Shown piece after piece: positions 55,605-64,000 of a stretch of DNA of 64,000 bases; position 1 is the first letter of the stretch, and each line of letters opens with the position of its first letter. The notes beneath the pieces were generated by a model that made no database searches, was not told the DNA's origin, and was given only the letters and a program-made list of their open reading frames with translations. Where the stretch lies: contig NZ_CP033932.1 of the NCBI RefSeq assembly GCF_003815975.1, forward strand, positions 3,453,501 through 3,517,500. The letters are read 5' to 3'. The translations under genes were made by a program, and so were the position numbers. This stretch comes from Chryseobacterium bernardetii (GTDB lineage: Bacteria > Bacteroidota > Bacteroidia > Flavobacteriales > Weeksellaceae).

Positions 55605-56549
55605 TTAAGGTAAATTAATTCTTTTACCCTGTTCCGGGAAAATATATTTTACTTTTAAAGGGTTGTTTTCCAATAATTCCTGTTTGAGAATCTCAGGATT
55701 GTTTCCTGTTGGTTTTCTGTGGGTAACCACTATATTAAGGCCTTCCAGATCATTAAGCCCTGTTTTTTCCTTTAATTTTTTCAATTCTTCTGTCAGCAGA
55801 TTAGGAGTAAGATGGCCAAAAAGTAAATGTTCTGGCTGGCTGTTTGGGAAAGAAACCTCAATCAGTATGGTGTTCAGTTGTTTCTTTTGTATCAATGGAG
55901 CTACATTTTTCCAAAGGTTATCCATACGGTCAGACTTCTCTATTCTGTCTGCGCCTGTATCCCCAAGATAGAGAAGGTAATGATTTCCATTTCTTACCAG
56001 TGCAGCACTGCTTTTATATGGATTAACATGGCTCAGCTCATATCCCGTTAGGAAAAAAGAAGTTTTTTGGGTTGGGATTTCCACGCCATCCAGAAGTTCA
56101 TTATAATGATATTTACCAAGAATTGGCTTCTGGCCCTGATCTGCAAAGTTGATCCAGGTATCTGTAATGAAATAATGATTTTGCAGAATTTGAACTACCG
56201 ATGGGATGGCGAAAATGTCTTTTTTAGAATCAGCAGGAGAGTTGATAATAAGACCGGATAGATGATCTAAATGACCGTGGGAAATAAAGTATCCTTTGAT
56301 CTGGTCTTTCAGAACCTTTTCTTCCGGACCGTTAAGGCTTTTCTGTTCAATTGCTTTTCGGATTCCGGTATTTACAGTTCCGGCATCAAGGCAAAGGAAT
56401 GTGCTGTCTTGGGTTGCACCCACTAAATAAGCAGATAAATTATCTTCCTGTTCTCCTCCATAGATCCCTAATGGAATAACGTCAAAATTTTGTGCCTGGC
56501 AGGCAAGATGTAACAAAAGTGCCAGTAAAGAAAATGCTGTTTTTTTCAT
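55605..56549 (-). CDS. Secreted class-II cAMP phosphodiesterase-like metallo-hydrolase
   Basis: A 314-residue protein with a signal peptide (1-19) and a metallo-beta-lactamase fold of the class-II cyclic-nucleotide phosphodiesterase group: FISHGHLDHLSGL supplies metal ligands, and YLGDTGAD, IEVSFPNSQPEHLLFGHL and VTHRKP the rest. Class-II enzymes cleave 3',5'-cAMP in yeast and bacteria. Periplasmic location follows from the leader. The substrate is inferred from the signature. Confidence 0.8.
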   Translation of the reverse strand: MKKTAFSLLALLLHLACQAQNFDVIPLGIYGGEQEDNLSAYLVGATQDSTFLCLDAGTVNTGIRKAIEQKSLNGPEEKVLKDQIKGYFISHGHLDHLSGLIINSPADSKKDIFAIPSVVQILQNHYFITDTWINFADQGQKPILGKYHYNELLDGVEIPTQKTSFFLTGYELSHVNPYKSSAALVRNGNHYLLYLGDTGADRIEKSDRMDNLWKNVAPLIQKKQLNTILIEVSFPNSQPEHLLFGHLTPNLLTEELKKLKEKTGLNDLEGLNIVVTHRKPTGNNPEILKQELLENNPLKVKYIFPEQGKRINLP

Positions 56550-56777
56550 TATATTAAAACTAAAACCTAACCATTGTGGTAAGAAAGGGCAAATTTACAT
56601 TATTTTTTTCCGGTTTTCCTTATTATAACCGTTCATTATTGATCTGAGAAAAATGATTTCTTCTAAGGAACTCAGACTTATTGGTGGAGCAATAACTTTC
56701 CGTTTTTATCCTCAGTTTTCTGTCTGTTTATTCTAATTTTAATATCTTTAAACCTTAAAAATCATGATCATACCAAT

Positions 56778-57320
56778 ATGAAAATAAAACCATTTACTTT
56801 AGTGCTGGCAGTTCTTTTTCAATGCCTAAGCCTACCTGTTTTTGCTCAGCAATCTGCAGCTCTGAGTTCTTTACTGGATAAAAACTCAGAATTTATTCTT
56901 CCGCAAACTCCTGATAAAATTTCGAAGGTACTTCATACAAAAACAATTTTCTATGAAGATGCCAACGGAGAGAAATATGCCAAATGGCCAACAGAATCAG
57001 GTTTGGAGCTTTACAGCGGACTTGGAAAGAATAACGTGATTAACGAGATGTTTTTTGAAATAACGGAAGATAAAGAGATCGTTATAAGTGGATTGCCTTA
57101 CGGTCTTGTTATGAATAAAACTGTTTTGGAGAAGGCTGAAGTTCAATTCCGGAAAAATGGCGCAAAAGTTCAAAAACTAGGTGCTGACAGTGAATATGCA
57201 GGAGGATCAAAACTTATTTTCAGAAAAGGAAAGCATTTTACAACATTATTATTTAATGATAAAAATCTTTTAAAATCTATAAGAATCACTACAGAACTTG
57301 TTGATCCATCAGTCAATTAA
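56778..57320 (+). CDS. Secreted hypothetical protein
   Basis: A 180-residue exported protein with signal peptide (1-24, cleavage near VFAQQ) and a beta-rich mature part (GLELYSGLGKNNVINEMFFE, KEIVISGLPYGLVMN). No cysteine or known motif. It is followed by a small membrane protein gene after 84 bases. The function is unknown. Confidence 0.65.
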   Translation: MKIKPFTLVLAVLFQCLSLPVFAQQSAALSSLLDKNSEFILPQTPDKISKVLHTKTIFYEDANGEKYAKWPTESGLELYSGLGKNNVINEMFFEITEDKEIVISGLPYGLVMNKTVLEKAEVQFRKNGAKVQKLGADSEYAGGSKLIFRKGKHFTTLLFNDKNLLKSIRITTELVDPSVN

Positions 57321-57404
57321 TTGAATCCCGAATACTTTTTATGCGTAAAAGGCAAAACTTTCGTAAGTTAGCGGAAACTTCAAAAAAGACTAAAAACAAT
57401 AATC

Positions 57405-57653
57405 ATGGCTGAACAATTAAATGAGCTGACAGATCAGGAATTATTAGAAAAAAAGAAGAAATCCCGATCTGATAAAATAATGAATGCCGTTCTTATAGGA
57501 TTTTCTATTGGTATTGCTGTTTATAGCAGTGTAACCTATGGCATTGGGTTTTTTACACTTTTTCCGATAATTTTTGCCATATTTCTGGGAACGCAATGGA
57601 ATAGGCGTAATCAGGCATTAGAAAGAGAGTTGGAATCCAGAAATTTGAAATAA
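57405..57653 (+). CDS. Small two-helix membrane protein
   Basis: An 82-residue protein: charged N-terminus (LNELTDQELLEKKKKSRSDK), two hydrophobic helices (26-44 and 47-64), charged C-terminal coil. It resembles short membrane proteins common in Chryseobacterium with no assigned role. A terminator follows. Confidence 0.6.
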   Translation: MAEQLNELTDQELLEKKKKSRSDKIMNAVLIGFSIGIAVYSSVTYGIGFFTLFPIIFAIFLGTQWNRRNQALERELESRNLK

Positions 57654-57672
57654 GGATTAGAATTAAAAAACA

Positions 57673-57709
57673 AACCTGCCATTGTTAAATACAGCGGCAG
57701 GTTTTTATT
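57673..57709 (+). terminator. Terminator after the small membrane protein
   Basis: AAACCTGCC pairs with GGCAGGTTT over a short loop and is followed by T residues. Confidence 0.7.
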
Positions 57710-57890
57710 TGATCAGGCTTTTATAAGTATGGCAAACATTTCAGCCCATTCGGCAATTTTAAAGGCGGAATAATTACGAAGCATAATTCCTCCGGTACCT
57801 ACCTTCATATTTTTACAAATATCTGTATCAGGCTATTTGTTATCGACAAAAATCTATAAAATTCTACTTTTTTCATTGTTGTATAAATGA

Positions 57891-57898
57891 TATTTTTG
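57891..57898 (+). promoter_or_regulatory. -7 box for the TPR regulator
   Basis: TATTTTTG matches TAnnTTTG about 50 bases before the start at 57948. Confidence 0.45.
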
Positions 57899-57947
57899 TG
57901 ATTATCTTATTTATAAGTGTATTTTGTTTCTTAATATCATTGATTTG

Positions 57948-59402
57948 ATGAAAAATTTCTACATTCTTTTTCTTTTATTGAGCAGCCTCTTCACTCAGGC
58001 CCAAACTGGTTTGGAAAAGGAAGTGGATAACCTATTAGATAAGTCTTTTACAGAGTTTTCTGAAGTACAATTAGTTCCTGCTCTTAAGAGTGCTAATGAA
58101 GCTTTAAAAAAATCAGATAAAATTGATTATTCGAAAGGGGAAACTTTGGCAAATATCTACATCGCCAAGGTATTGGCTGAAATAGGAGGATATAATGAAG
58201 CATTAGGTTATTTAAAAAATGCAGAATACGAGCCCTATTTTTCGTCTTCTATAGATATACAGGTTGAGGTTTGCAGACTGAGAGGAAGAACATATGGACT
58301 TCTTAATATGAGAAAGCTGGCCCTTAAGGAATTTTATCAGCAATTGAAATTTTCTCAACAGATCAAAGATCCCTACAGAAAGCAGATGTCAACATATTGG
58401 GCATATGAAAATATAGCAGAGATTTATACTCAGACGAACCAATATGATTCTGCCTGGGTATACGTACAGCGGCAAGAAGATGCTTTAAAAAAAATGAAAG
58501 AGGAAAATGTCTTTTTCGATCTTAGCGGAACTTATGCCAAAAAAGGACAGATGTATACCATCCGGAAAGATTATGCAAAGGCTAAGGATTATCTGGATAA
58601 ATCATTGGTTCTGCTCGAAAAATATAAAGTTCCTTATTTATCCTACGTTTTGGAGAATTATGGAGACCTTGAAGATGCAAAAGGAAATAAAGAAAAGGCT
58701 ATCTACTATTACCGTAAGGCCCTTCAAAATGCAGTTGATCTGGAAGATAAAGATACAGCCAAACACTTGTACAGGGTTCTTGGAGATTATTTTATGAAAA
58801 ATAAGCTTGATGTCAAAGAATCCAATGAGTATCTTTATCAATATCAAAAGCTAAGTGATTCTCTTGATATAGCCAATAAAGAAGTGGTGGAGCGGGCCTT
58901 AAGCCAGGTTTTAGACCAGAAAGACCATGAAAACAATATGAAAAGCAGACAATATGTATATCTTATTGTCTTTATAGCTCTTTTATTAATTATGGGTGCA
59001 TTATTTTGGTACAGATGGCATCTCAAAAATAAAAAACTGATCTATAAAAATAAAATGACCCTTTCTGAAATGAGCCAGATGACAGTAGGGCTTGAAAAAA
59101 AAATAGAGGAAAATAAATTCAATGATCTTATTGTTTTGGCAAAAAATAATAATCCTGAATTTTTAACCCTTTTCTCAGAATTATACCCGGATTTTATACA
59201 AAGATTAAAAAATTACGATCCCAGAATCAGGAGCAGTGAACTGTCTTTCTGCGCGATGGCGTATCTGAATTTTTCCGCAAAAGATATTGCTACTTATACA
59301 TATGTGACCCTGGGAGCTGTTGAAATGAGGCGAAGCAGGCTTCGTAAGAAATACAATATCCCTTCAGAGATAGACTTTAACAATTGGATGAGAAGAGAAT
59401 AA
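57948..59402 (+). CDS. TPR membrane regulator with C-terminal HTH
   Basis: A 484-residue protein with signal peptide (1-18), TPR-like repeats (about 40-320, for example FDLSGTYAKKGQMYTIRKDY, AIYYYRKALQNAVDLEDK), a transmembrane helix (VYLIVFIALLLIMGALFWY, about 342-360) and a cytoplasmic helical domain ending in a LuxR-like HTH (LSFCAMAYLNFSAKDIATYT, VEMRRSRLRKKYNI). I chose the ATG at 57948 because the longer frame puts MFLNIIDL before a good leader. It may sense at the envelope and regulate the surface proteins encoded downstream. Confidence 0.75.
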   Translation: MKNFYILFLLLSSLFTQAQTGLEKEVDNLLDKSFTEFSEVQLVPALKSANEALKKSDKIDYSKGETLANIYIAKVLAEIGGYNEALGYLKNAEYEPYFSSSIDIQVEVCRLRGRTYGLLNMRKLALKEFYQQLKFSQQIKDPYRKQMSTYWAYENIAEIYTQTNQYDSAWVYVQRQEDALKKMKEENVFFDLSGTYAKKGQMYTIRKDYAKAKDYLDKSLVLLEKYKVPYLSYVLENYGDLEDAKGNKEKAIYYYRKALQNAVDLEDKDTAKHLYRVLGDYFMKNKLDVKESNEYLYQYQKLSDSLDIANKEVVERALSQVLDQKDHENNMKSRQYVYLIVFIALLLIMGALFWYRWHLKNKKLIYKNKMTLSEMSQMTVGLEKKIEENKFNDLIVLAKNNNPEFLTLFSELYPDFIQRLKNYDPRIRSSELSFCAMAYLNFSAKDIATYTYVTLGAVEMRRSRLRKKYNIPSEIDFNNWMRRE

Positions 59403-59437
59403 TAAAATATTTAAACTTCTTGTACTTATTGAAATAA

Positions 59438-59482
59438 TAACAGCCATTGACAGACTTGTCAGTGGTTGTTTGTTTTTGGAAT
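59438..59482 (+). terminator. Terminator after TPR regulator
   Basis: GCCATTGACA pairs with TGTCAGTGGT (one wobble) around GACT, followed by TTGTTTGTTTTT. Confidence 0.75.
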
Positions 59483-60441
59483 ATGGATGAATACAAAGTT
59501 ACATATTGATAAATGTGTTGGGAATTATTGTGATTTGTATCATTGTATTGCAGTGTTTTTAAATTGAAATTCTCATTTGTCTTGGGTCTTTGGCCTGATA
59601 CCTATTTAAGGAAAGAGAAAACCAAACAGCAAAGAATATTCAATGACTAAAAACGTATGATCTTAGTGAACATTCTGTTTACATTTTGAATCGTATTTTC
59701 AGAATCCTGGGCTATATTCAGAATACTATAAAAGCAAAATATCTGATTGAAATGTGAATGAACTTCTTCTGCAAAACAGTGGTTGGTTATTGAATTATTC
59801 TGGTTTTTAAATGAAATAGTTGTTGTAGGATCTTAGATTTAATAAAACCTGATTCAAAATAAGTTACTGTTAATCAATTTATTATAATTGTGTATAGCTT
59901 TTGTAGGGGGATGTTAATTTGTTATTGAATACTAAAATAATGAATATTTGCCTGTCGAAATTAATAAGAACAAAAAGTACTTTAAAATAAAAAATAACTC
60001 AGAAAGCAGCTTGAATATTTGAACTCAAAAACAGAATTATTTGTTTATTCATTTTCTGATTAAACACTAAGACTATTTCCAACCCAATGAAAACACAAAT
60101 AGTAACTTTTAAAGAAAAATTTTCCCTTATATGGAATTTGCTTTGGCTGTGTAATGCAGACATTTCCGGCTTTTCGATTGCACAAGTATGTATTAGGAGT
60201 AAGTTATACCTTAAAAAAACAGGTATTAAACTTTCTTCCATAGAAATTAAAGCTCCGGATTTTATCATTCATTCTGTGACTCCACAAAATTCCAATGCAA
60301 AATCTACAGCTTAGATAATACTTTCTTTTTAAACTCTAATAAACTTTCTGAATACTCACAATTCACTGCATCAAAAATGCAGTGCAGCTACTGAACTGTA
60401 TAGTATTATAATTAAAATAACAATTATATAAATCAACAAGA
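59483..60441. other. Long gap before the surface protein genes
   Basis: No well-supported gene. A 75-codon frame at 60087-60314 (MKTQIVTFKEKFSLIWNLLW onward) has no recognisable features and may be fortuitous. A -7-like TACATTTTG lies near 59690. Confidence 0.4.
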
Positions 60442-60630
60442 ATGAAGAAAAATTTAATTTTAGCAGCAATGCTTTTAGCTGGAATATCAGCTTTCGGAAA
60501 AATTGATATCAATACTTCCGACCCTAAGGCAACACTGGATATTGTAGTTTCCCCTACAGATATCAACAAAACAAACGGGCTTATTGCTCCAAAACTAAAG
60601 GATACGGAACTTAAAAACCAAAGATTCTAA
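60442..60630 (+). pseudogene. Truncated paralogue of the tail-fibre-like protein
   Basis: A 62-codon frame with signal peptide and KIDINTSDPKATLDIVVSPT, then NKTNGLIAPKLKDTELKNQR, closely similar to the start of the protein at 60704 (VGVNTAVPKATFDIVGAST, KTDGLIAPRLKGSELKAKDA). It stops where the larger protein continues. It may be the relic of a duplication or a short secreted protein. Confidence 0.6.
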
Positions 60631-60703
60631 CTACACAAATGATTCCACAGATTCATAAAATATATATTCTCAAAACGCACAAGGATAAATAAATATACAG
60701 CAA

Positions 60704-62032
60704 ATGAAAAAAAATATCATTTTTTTAGGAACAATTTTGATTTCCGGCCTTGCATTGTCGCAAGTAGGAGTGAATACAGCAGTACCAAAGGCAACGTTTG
60801 ATATTGTAGGAGCTTCAACAGACACGGCCAAGACAGACGGTCTGATTGCACCAAGATTGAAAGGTTCTGAACTGAAAGCTAAAGACGCATTGTATGCTGC
60901 AGCACAGACAGGTGCTATCGTGTATGTAACGGAAGCTTTGGCTCCTGCCGGAACAACTGTAAAGACAGCAAACGTAACTACAGTAGGATATTTCTATTTT
61001 GATGGAACTGCATGGCAGAAAATAGCATATGGATCTTTTACAGAAACCGACGGCGTTATTGGCAATGAAGTGCTTAATGCAACAGCTAATGGTGGATTAA
61101 CCAGGGCAGGATCAGGAACAGCAGTAAATCCTTATACCTTAGGTCTTACTTCCGGAACTGCTAATGGTCAGGTCATGACTTGGAATGGAACTGCGTGGAG
61201 CCCGGCCAATGCATTAAATATCTATAATTCTGACGGAACACTTACAGCCGATCGTACTGTAACATTTGGAGGAAGAGCATTAACTTTTAAAGGGTCAGAA
61301 CAGCAAACGTTTTGGGGAGCTACAGGAACACTTAATCAATACGGAACTACTTCCTGTGCAAACATGATTCTTAATGCAGCCGATAGTAATGGAAATGGCG
61401 TTGCTGCAAGGATGCATTTTCAAATTTATCCCGAGCAATCTGCACAGATTATAGCTGATAGTGATGCAACAGGTTTGAGTCTTTCTACCAGCCAGACTAC
61501 AGTATCTGCACCAATCTCTTTTCTTACCAATCCAGGAGGAGTAAATGCTGTTCAACGTGCTGAGATTTCAGGAGACGGAAGATTTAACATCAATAATACT
61601 TTAAGCATTGGGTATACCGCGCAGCAAACTTTCACAGGCACACAGAAGCTTAAAGTAAATGGAAGTATAGTGACAACAGGAGGAACTTATCCTGACTATG
61701 TTTTTGAAGACTATTACAATAAAACTTCAGTAATAAAGCCAACATATAAATTTACTTCATTATACGATACTGAAAAATTCATCAAAGAAAACAGGCACCT
61801 TCCAGGAGTAACTTCCATTAGGGAACTTGATAAAACTGAAGAAGGATATTCTTTTAACATCTCCGACCTGTCTGTACAGTCGTTGGAGAAGATTGAAGAG
61901 TTGTATCTCCACACCATAGAACAACAAAAGCAAATTGATGAACAGAAATCTCAAATCACTTTGCTGCTTGCAATTACAGAAAAGCTGAAGTCGGAGGTAG
62001 AACTCCTGAAAAAGAAAGAAGATATTGAATAA
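60704..62032 (+). CDS. Secreted tail-fibre-like surface protein
   Basis: A 442-residue exported protein. After the signal peptide (1-19) comes the conserved VGVNTAVPKATFDIVGAS region, then a Gly/Ser/Thr-rich beta region (about 75-330), and a C-terminal KFTSLYDTEKFIKENRHLPG, TSIRELDKTEEGYSFNISDL and coiled coil (LEKIEELYLHTIEQQKQIDE). The last part resembles the S74/tail-fibre chaperone-type end found in many Flavobacteriia surface proteins. Without a clear cleavage site, it is best called a probable trimeric surface fibre. The exact role is unknown. Confidence 0.7.
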   Translation: MKKNIIFLGTILISGLALSQVGVNTAVPKATFDIVGASTDTAKTDGLIAPRLKGSELKAKDALYAAAQTGAIVYVTEALAPAGTTVKTANVTTVGYFYFDGTAWQKIAYGSFTETDGVIGNEVLNATANGGLTRAGSGTAVNPYTLGLTSGTANGQVMTWNGTAWSPANALNIYNSDGTLTADRTVTFGGRALTFKGSEQQTFWGATGTLNQYGTTSCANMILNAADSNGNGVAARMHFQIYPEQSAQIIADSDATGLSLSTSQTTVSAPISFLTNPGGVNAVQRAEISGDGRFNINNTLSIGYTAQQTFTGTQKLKVNGSIVTTGGTYPDYVFEDYYNKTSVIKPTYKFTSLYDTEKFIKENRHLPGVTSIRELDKTEEGYSFNISDLSVQSLEKIEELYLHTIEQQKQIDEQKSQITLLLAITEKLKSEVELLKKKEDIE

Positions 62033-62123
62033 TGTGGTTGCGGTATTTCGGTACAGAAGGGGCAAATTGCCCTTGAGTACTGATTGAATAAGCGCTGATG
62101 AATTAAAATTGTATTTGACACTG

Positions 62124-62588
62124 ATGAAACGCAATGTACTGATAGACTATAAAGAGATTCATATGGGTAACCTGATAAAGCTTCGGGTTAAAGAGAAAAA
62201 AATCGCACTGTTACGGATATGTGGCTTTATTAAATGTACGGCAGAGGAAGTTGAAAAAATGTACGCTTCCAGTAGTATTGATTCTGAAATGCTTTTGAAA
62301 TGGAGCAAACTATTGGAATATGATTTCTTCCGTATTTATTCCCAACACATCATTTTGTTTGCCCCCAATAATTCGGATCAGAAAAAAGAGCAGCCCAAAG
62401 AGGAAGCTGTATTGCCCAATTTTAGGAAAAGTCTTTATACCAGAGAAATTATTGATTTCATACTGAATGAATATATTTCCGGGAATATTTCAAGACAGGA
62501 AATTTATAAAAGATATAATATCCCGAAATCAACCTTTCATAAATGGCTAAATAAATATAATAGTGAAATTAAGGAGTCTGAGGATTAA
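62124..62588 (+). CDS. HTH protein (transposase-like DNA-binding domain)
   Basis: A 154-residue protein from the ATG at 62124. The first half (MGNLIKLRVKEKKIALLRIC) contains a helical domain. The C-terminus is a helix-turn-helix: IIDFILNEYISGNISRQEIY followed by KRYNIPKSTFHKWLNKYN, like the N-terminal HTH of IS3 transposases. No catalytic domain follows and no terminal repeats are seen, so it may be a host regulator. The two HTH genes lie just behind the surface protein gene. Confidence 0.6.
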   Translation: MKRNVLIDYKEIHMGNLIKLRVKEKKIALLRICGFIKCTAEEVEKMYASSSIDSEMLLKWSKLLEYDFFRIYSQHIILFAPNNSDQKKEQPKEEAVLPNFRKSLYTREIIDFILNEYISGNISRQEIYKRYNIPKSTFHKWLNKYNSEIKESED

Positions 62589-62632
62589 TTTTTTTGAATT
62601 CCTTTTTACATCAATGAAATATAAACTATGGT

Positions 62633-62965
62633 ATGAAAATGAATCGCCCCAATTACAGAATTATCTATGAGGATATGCTTCAAAAACAGCATCCTGATAA
62701 AATAAAAGAGTGCAAAGAGTTATTGAAAAAAGAAAACCTGGATACAGAAGATATTCTGGAACTTAACCGGCGAATCTTTCCGAAAATCTACGGAAATAAA
62801 GAAAAATACTCTCAAAAGCATCGTGCTTATAATGAAACTGATATTTTGAGGATATTGGATTATCAGAAAAAAAACAAACTTAACAATTCACAACTGGCTA
62901 ACCACTTTAAAATGAGTAGAAATACCATTACCAAATGGAAAAAGCTGGGAAAATTTGTGAAATAA
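62633..62965 (+). CDS. Small HTH protein
   Basis: A 110-residue protein with a C-terminal HTH (ETDILRILDYQKKNKLNNSQ, LANHFKMSRNTITKWKKLGK) and a charged helical N-terminus. It follows the previous HTH gene by 44 bases and has the same type of motif, so both may act on the same targets. It has no nuclease or phage features. Confidence 0.6.
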   Translation: MKMNRPNYRIIYEDMLQKQHPDKIKECKELLKKENLDTEDILELNRRIFPKIYGNKEKYSQKHRAYNETDILRILDYQKKNKLNNSQLANHFKMSRNTITKWKKLGKFVK

Positions 62966-63147
62966 AGTGAAAAAAAGAAGAGATGGCCTCAAAAGTAAAA
63001 AAATAGACTTTTTTATACTGTGAATAGCGAAAGAAGCTAAAATCAAAATAATTTAGCTTTATAATATTGCAAACTATATTCGTAGACTTTTAAGTCAGTT
63101 GATAATAATACTTTTGAGGCATCTTTTTATGTAAATCTATCAATAAA

Positions 63148-64000
63148 CTAATAAGACAAGGCTTTACTGATCTTATTTTTCAGTTTAGACGGACTCACTT
63201 TGGTCAGCAGCAGAGATTCGCAGTCATTAAAAGACGCGAAACGCTTTACTGCATCAGTGAAAGATGGCAGCCAAAGCTCCGGAGCAATGTCTGGATTCTC
63301 AATATGAAGGTGGATCAACTCAAATTTTTTATCCTTTCTGTGGGCTTTACAGTCAACTCTTCCGATAAAGGTGTTTCCAAATAATACAGGCAGGCAGAAA
63401 TAACCATATTGTCTTTTTTCCTTGGGAACATAACACTCAAGACGGAAATCAAAATCAAAAACCTGTTTAATACGGTCCCTGTGAATAATGGAATTGTCAA
63501 ATGGAGATAGAAGTTTTACACCTGATCCTGCTATATCTTCAGATTTTTCAAGTAAATCAGTCTGAATAAAAACGGGAGAAATTCCTTCAACAGAAATTTT
63601 CTGTATTTCACCCTTTTCAAGCAAAGTTTCTAAAATCAAATTCACATTTTTTTTCAATACATCACCTTTTCTGAGGTGGGTAATCTGTTTTAAGCCAGTA
63701 AAACCATAAGCACGAAGAGCAGTTTTTACTAAATACTCAGCAAGCTCAAATGGGGTAGGCTCTGTGACATTAACAGAGGATGGCAGTACTCTTTCTGTTA
63801 GATCATAGGTTTTCTGCATGCCGCTCCGTCCGCTTATCATCAGGTCTCCCTGCATGAAAAGTCTTTCAAGAGCCAGTTTTGCAGGCTTCCAGTTCCACCA
63901 GCTTCCGGTTTTATCCTTTTTACTCTCAAAATCTCTCGCCATTTTAGGGCCTTCGTTACGGATGGTGTCTACTACATATCTCATGACTTTTTTGTCTGCA
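63148..64000 (-). CDS. YcaQ-like winged-helix protein (5' end outside window)
   Basis: The minus-strand frame is open to the right window edge (at least 283 codons); the first Met in the window, at 63984, is internal. Its sequence fits the winged-helix DNA-binding/crosslink-glycosylase family of E. coli YcaQ: KPAKLALERLFMQGDLMISG, TYDLTERVLPSS, LLSPFDNSIIHRDRIKQVFD and FRLECYVPKEKRQYGYFCLP. YcaQ unhooks interstrand crosslinks, with a QxD motif in the N-terminal part, which is not in view. Full length would be about 400 residues. Confidence 0.8.
   Translation of the reverse strand, partial: ADKKVMRYVVDTIRNEGPKMARDFESKKDKTGSWWNWKPAKLALERLFMQGDLMISGRSGMQKTYDLTERVLPSSVNVTEPTPFELAEYLVKTALRAYGFTGLKQITHLRKGDVLKKNVNLILETLLEKGEIQKISVEGISPVFIQTDLLEKSEDIAGSGVKLLSPFDNSIIHRDRIKQVFDFDFRLECYVPKEKRQYGYFCLPVLFGNTFIGRVDCKAHRKDKKFELIHLHIENPDIAPELWLPSFTDAVKRFASFNDCESLLLTKVSPSKLKNKISKALSY

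Noticed and set aside
60087..60314. 75-codon frame before the surface protein genes
   Set aside because: It has no leader, domain or partner, and its composition resembles the flanking non-coding sequence. It is mentioned only in the gap entry.
62124..62965. Insertion sequence formed by the two HTH genes
   Set aside because: No DDE domain, terminal inverted repeats or target duplication were found around them.

Overview
The window looks like chromosome from a Bacteroidota organism close to Chryseobacterium. The evidence is the AT-rich sequence, SusC/SusD proteins, LytTR and AraC regulators with TPR domains, -7 boxes of the form TAnnTTTG, weak Shine-Dalgarno sites, an arm-type Bacteroidetes integrase, and DUF4280 and LysM genes typical of Bacteroidota contractile injection systems. 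The genus is inferred from protein resemblance only.

Left chromosomal flank (1-8.55 kb). The minus strand carries an oxalate-decarboxylase-type bicupin (cut by the window edge), an SRPBCC-like protein, a probable operon of hybrid histidine kinase, Old Yellow Enzyme and ABM-domain membrane protein, a LytTR response regulator and Dps. A complete ISL3-like insertion sequence (7,052-8,437) with an 8-bp target duplication and a two-frame transposase lies just before the island.

Integrated island (8,560-45,147, about 36.6 kb). A 17-bp copy of the 3' end of tRNA-Ser(UGA) marks the left end. The intact tRNA gene and a tyrosine recombinase mark the right end. Cargo, left to right: (i) a type I restriction-modification system (hsdR, hsdM, a one-TRD hsdS) facing a second tyrosine recombinase with another half hsdS, plus a third hsdS remnant; (ii) two small DNA-binding proteins and a tandem set of palindromes; (iii) an operon of Crp/Fnr regulator, VOC protein and P-loop NTPase; (iv) a TPR/AraC regulator with a MauE, DUF6520, SusD, SusC and TlpA envelope cassette; (v) a strongly folded non-coding segment and a small HTH protein; (vi) a broken HEPN-like gene, an intact HEPN-like protein, two paralogous PD-(D/E)XK proteins in tandem, an EndoU-like nuclease and a glycine-zipper protein; (vii) an AlkB remnant; (viii) a complete qatABCD anti-phage operon. 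I see no relaxase or conjugation genes, so this looks like a defence island moved by its integrase. Segment (vi), about 31.5-37.8 kb, is the best candidate for an undescribed defence system.

Right chromosomal flank (45.2-64 kb). It holds a LysM / PAAR-like DUF4280 / large effector-like protein module with a lipoprotein and a small membrane protein, a TetA-like MFS pump with a nearby AraC regulator, a rifampin ADP-ribosyltransferase (arr), a secreted class-II cAMP phosphodiesterase-like protein, small secreted or membrane proteins, a TPR membrane regulator, a tail-fibre-like surface protein next to a truncated paralogue, two HTH proteins, and a YcaQ-like winged-helix protein cut by the right edge.
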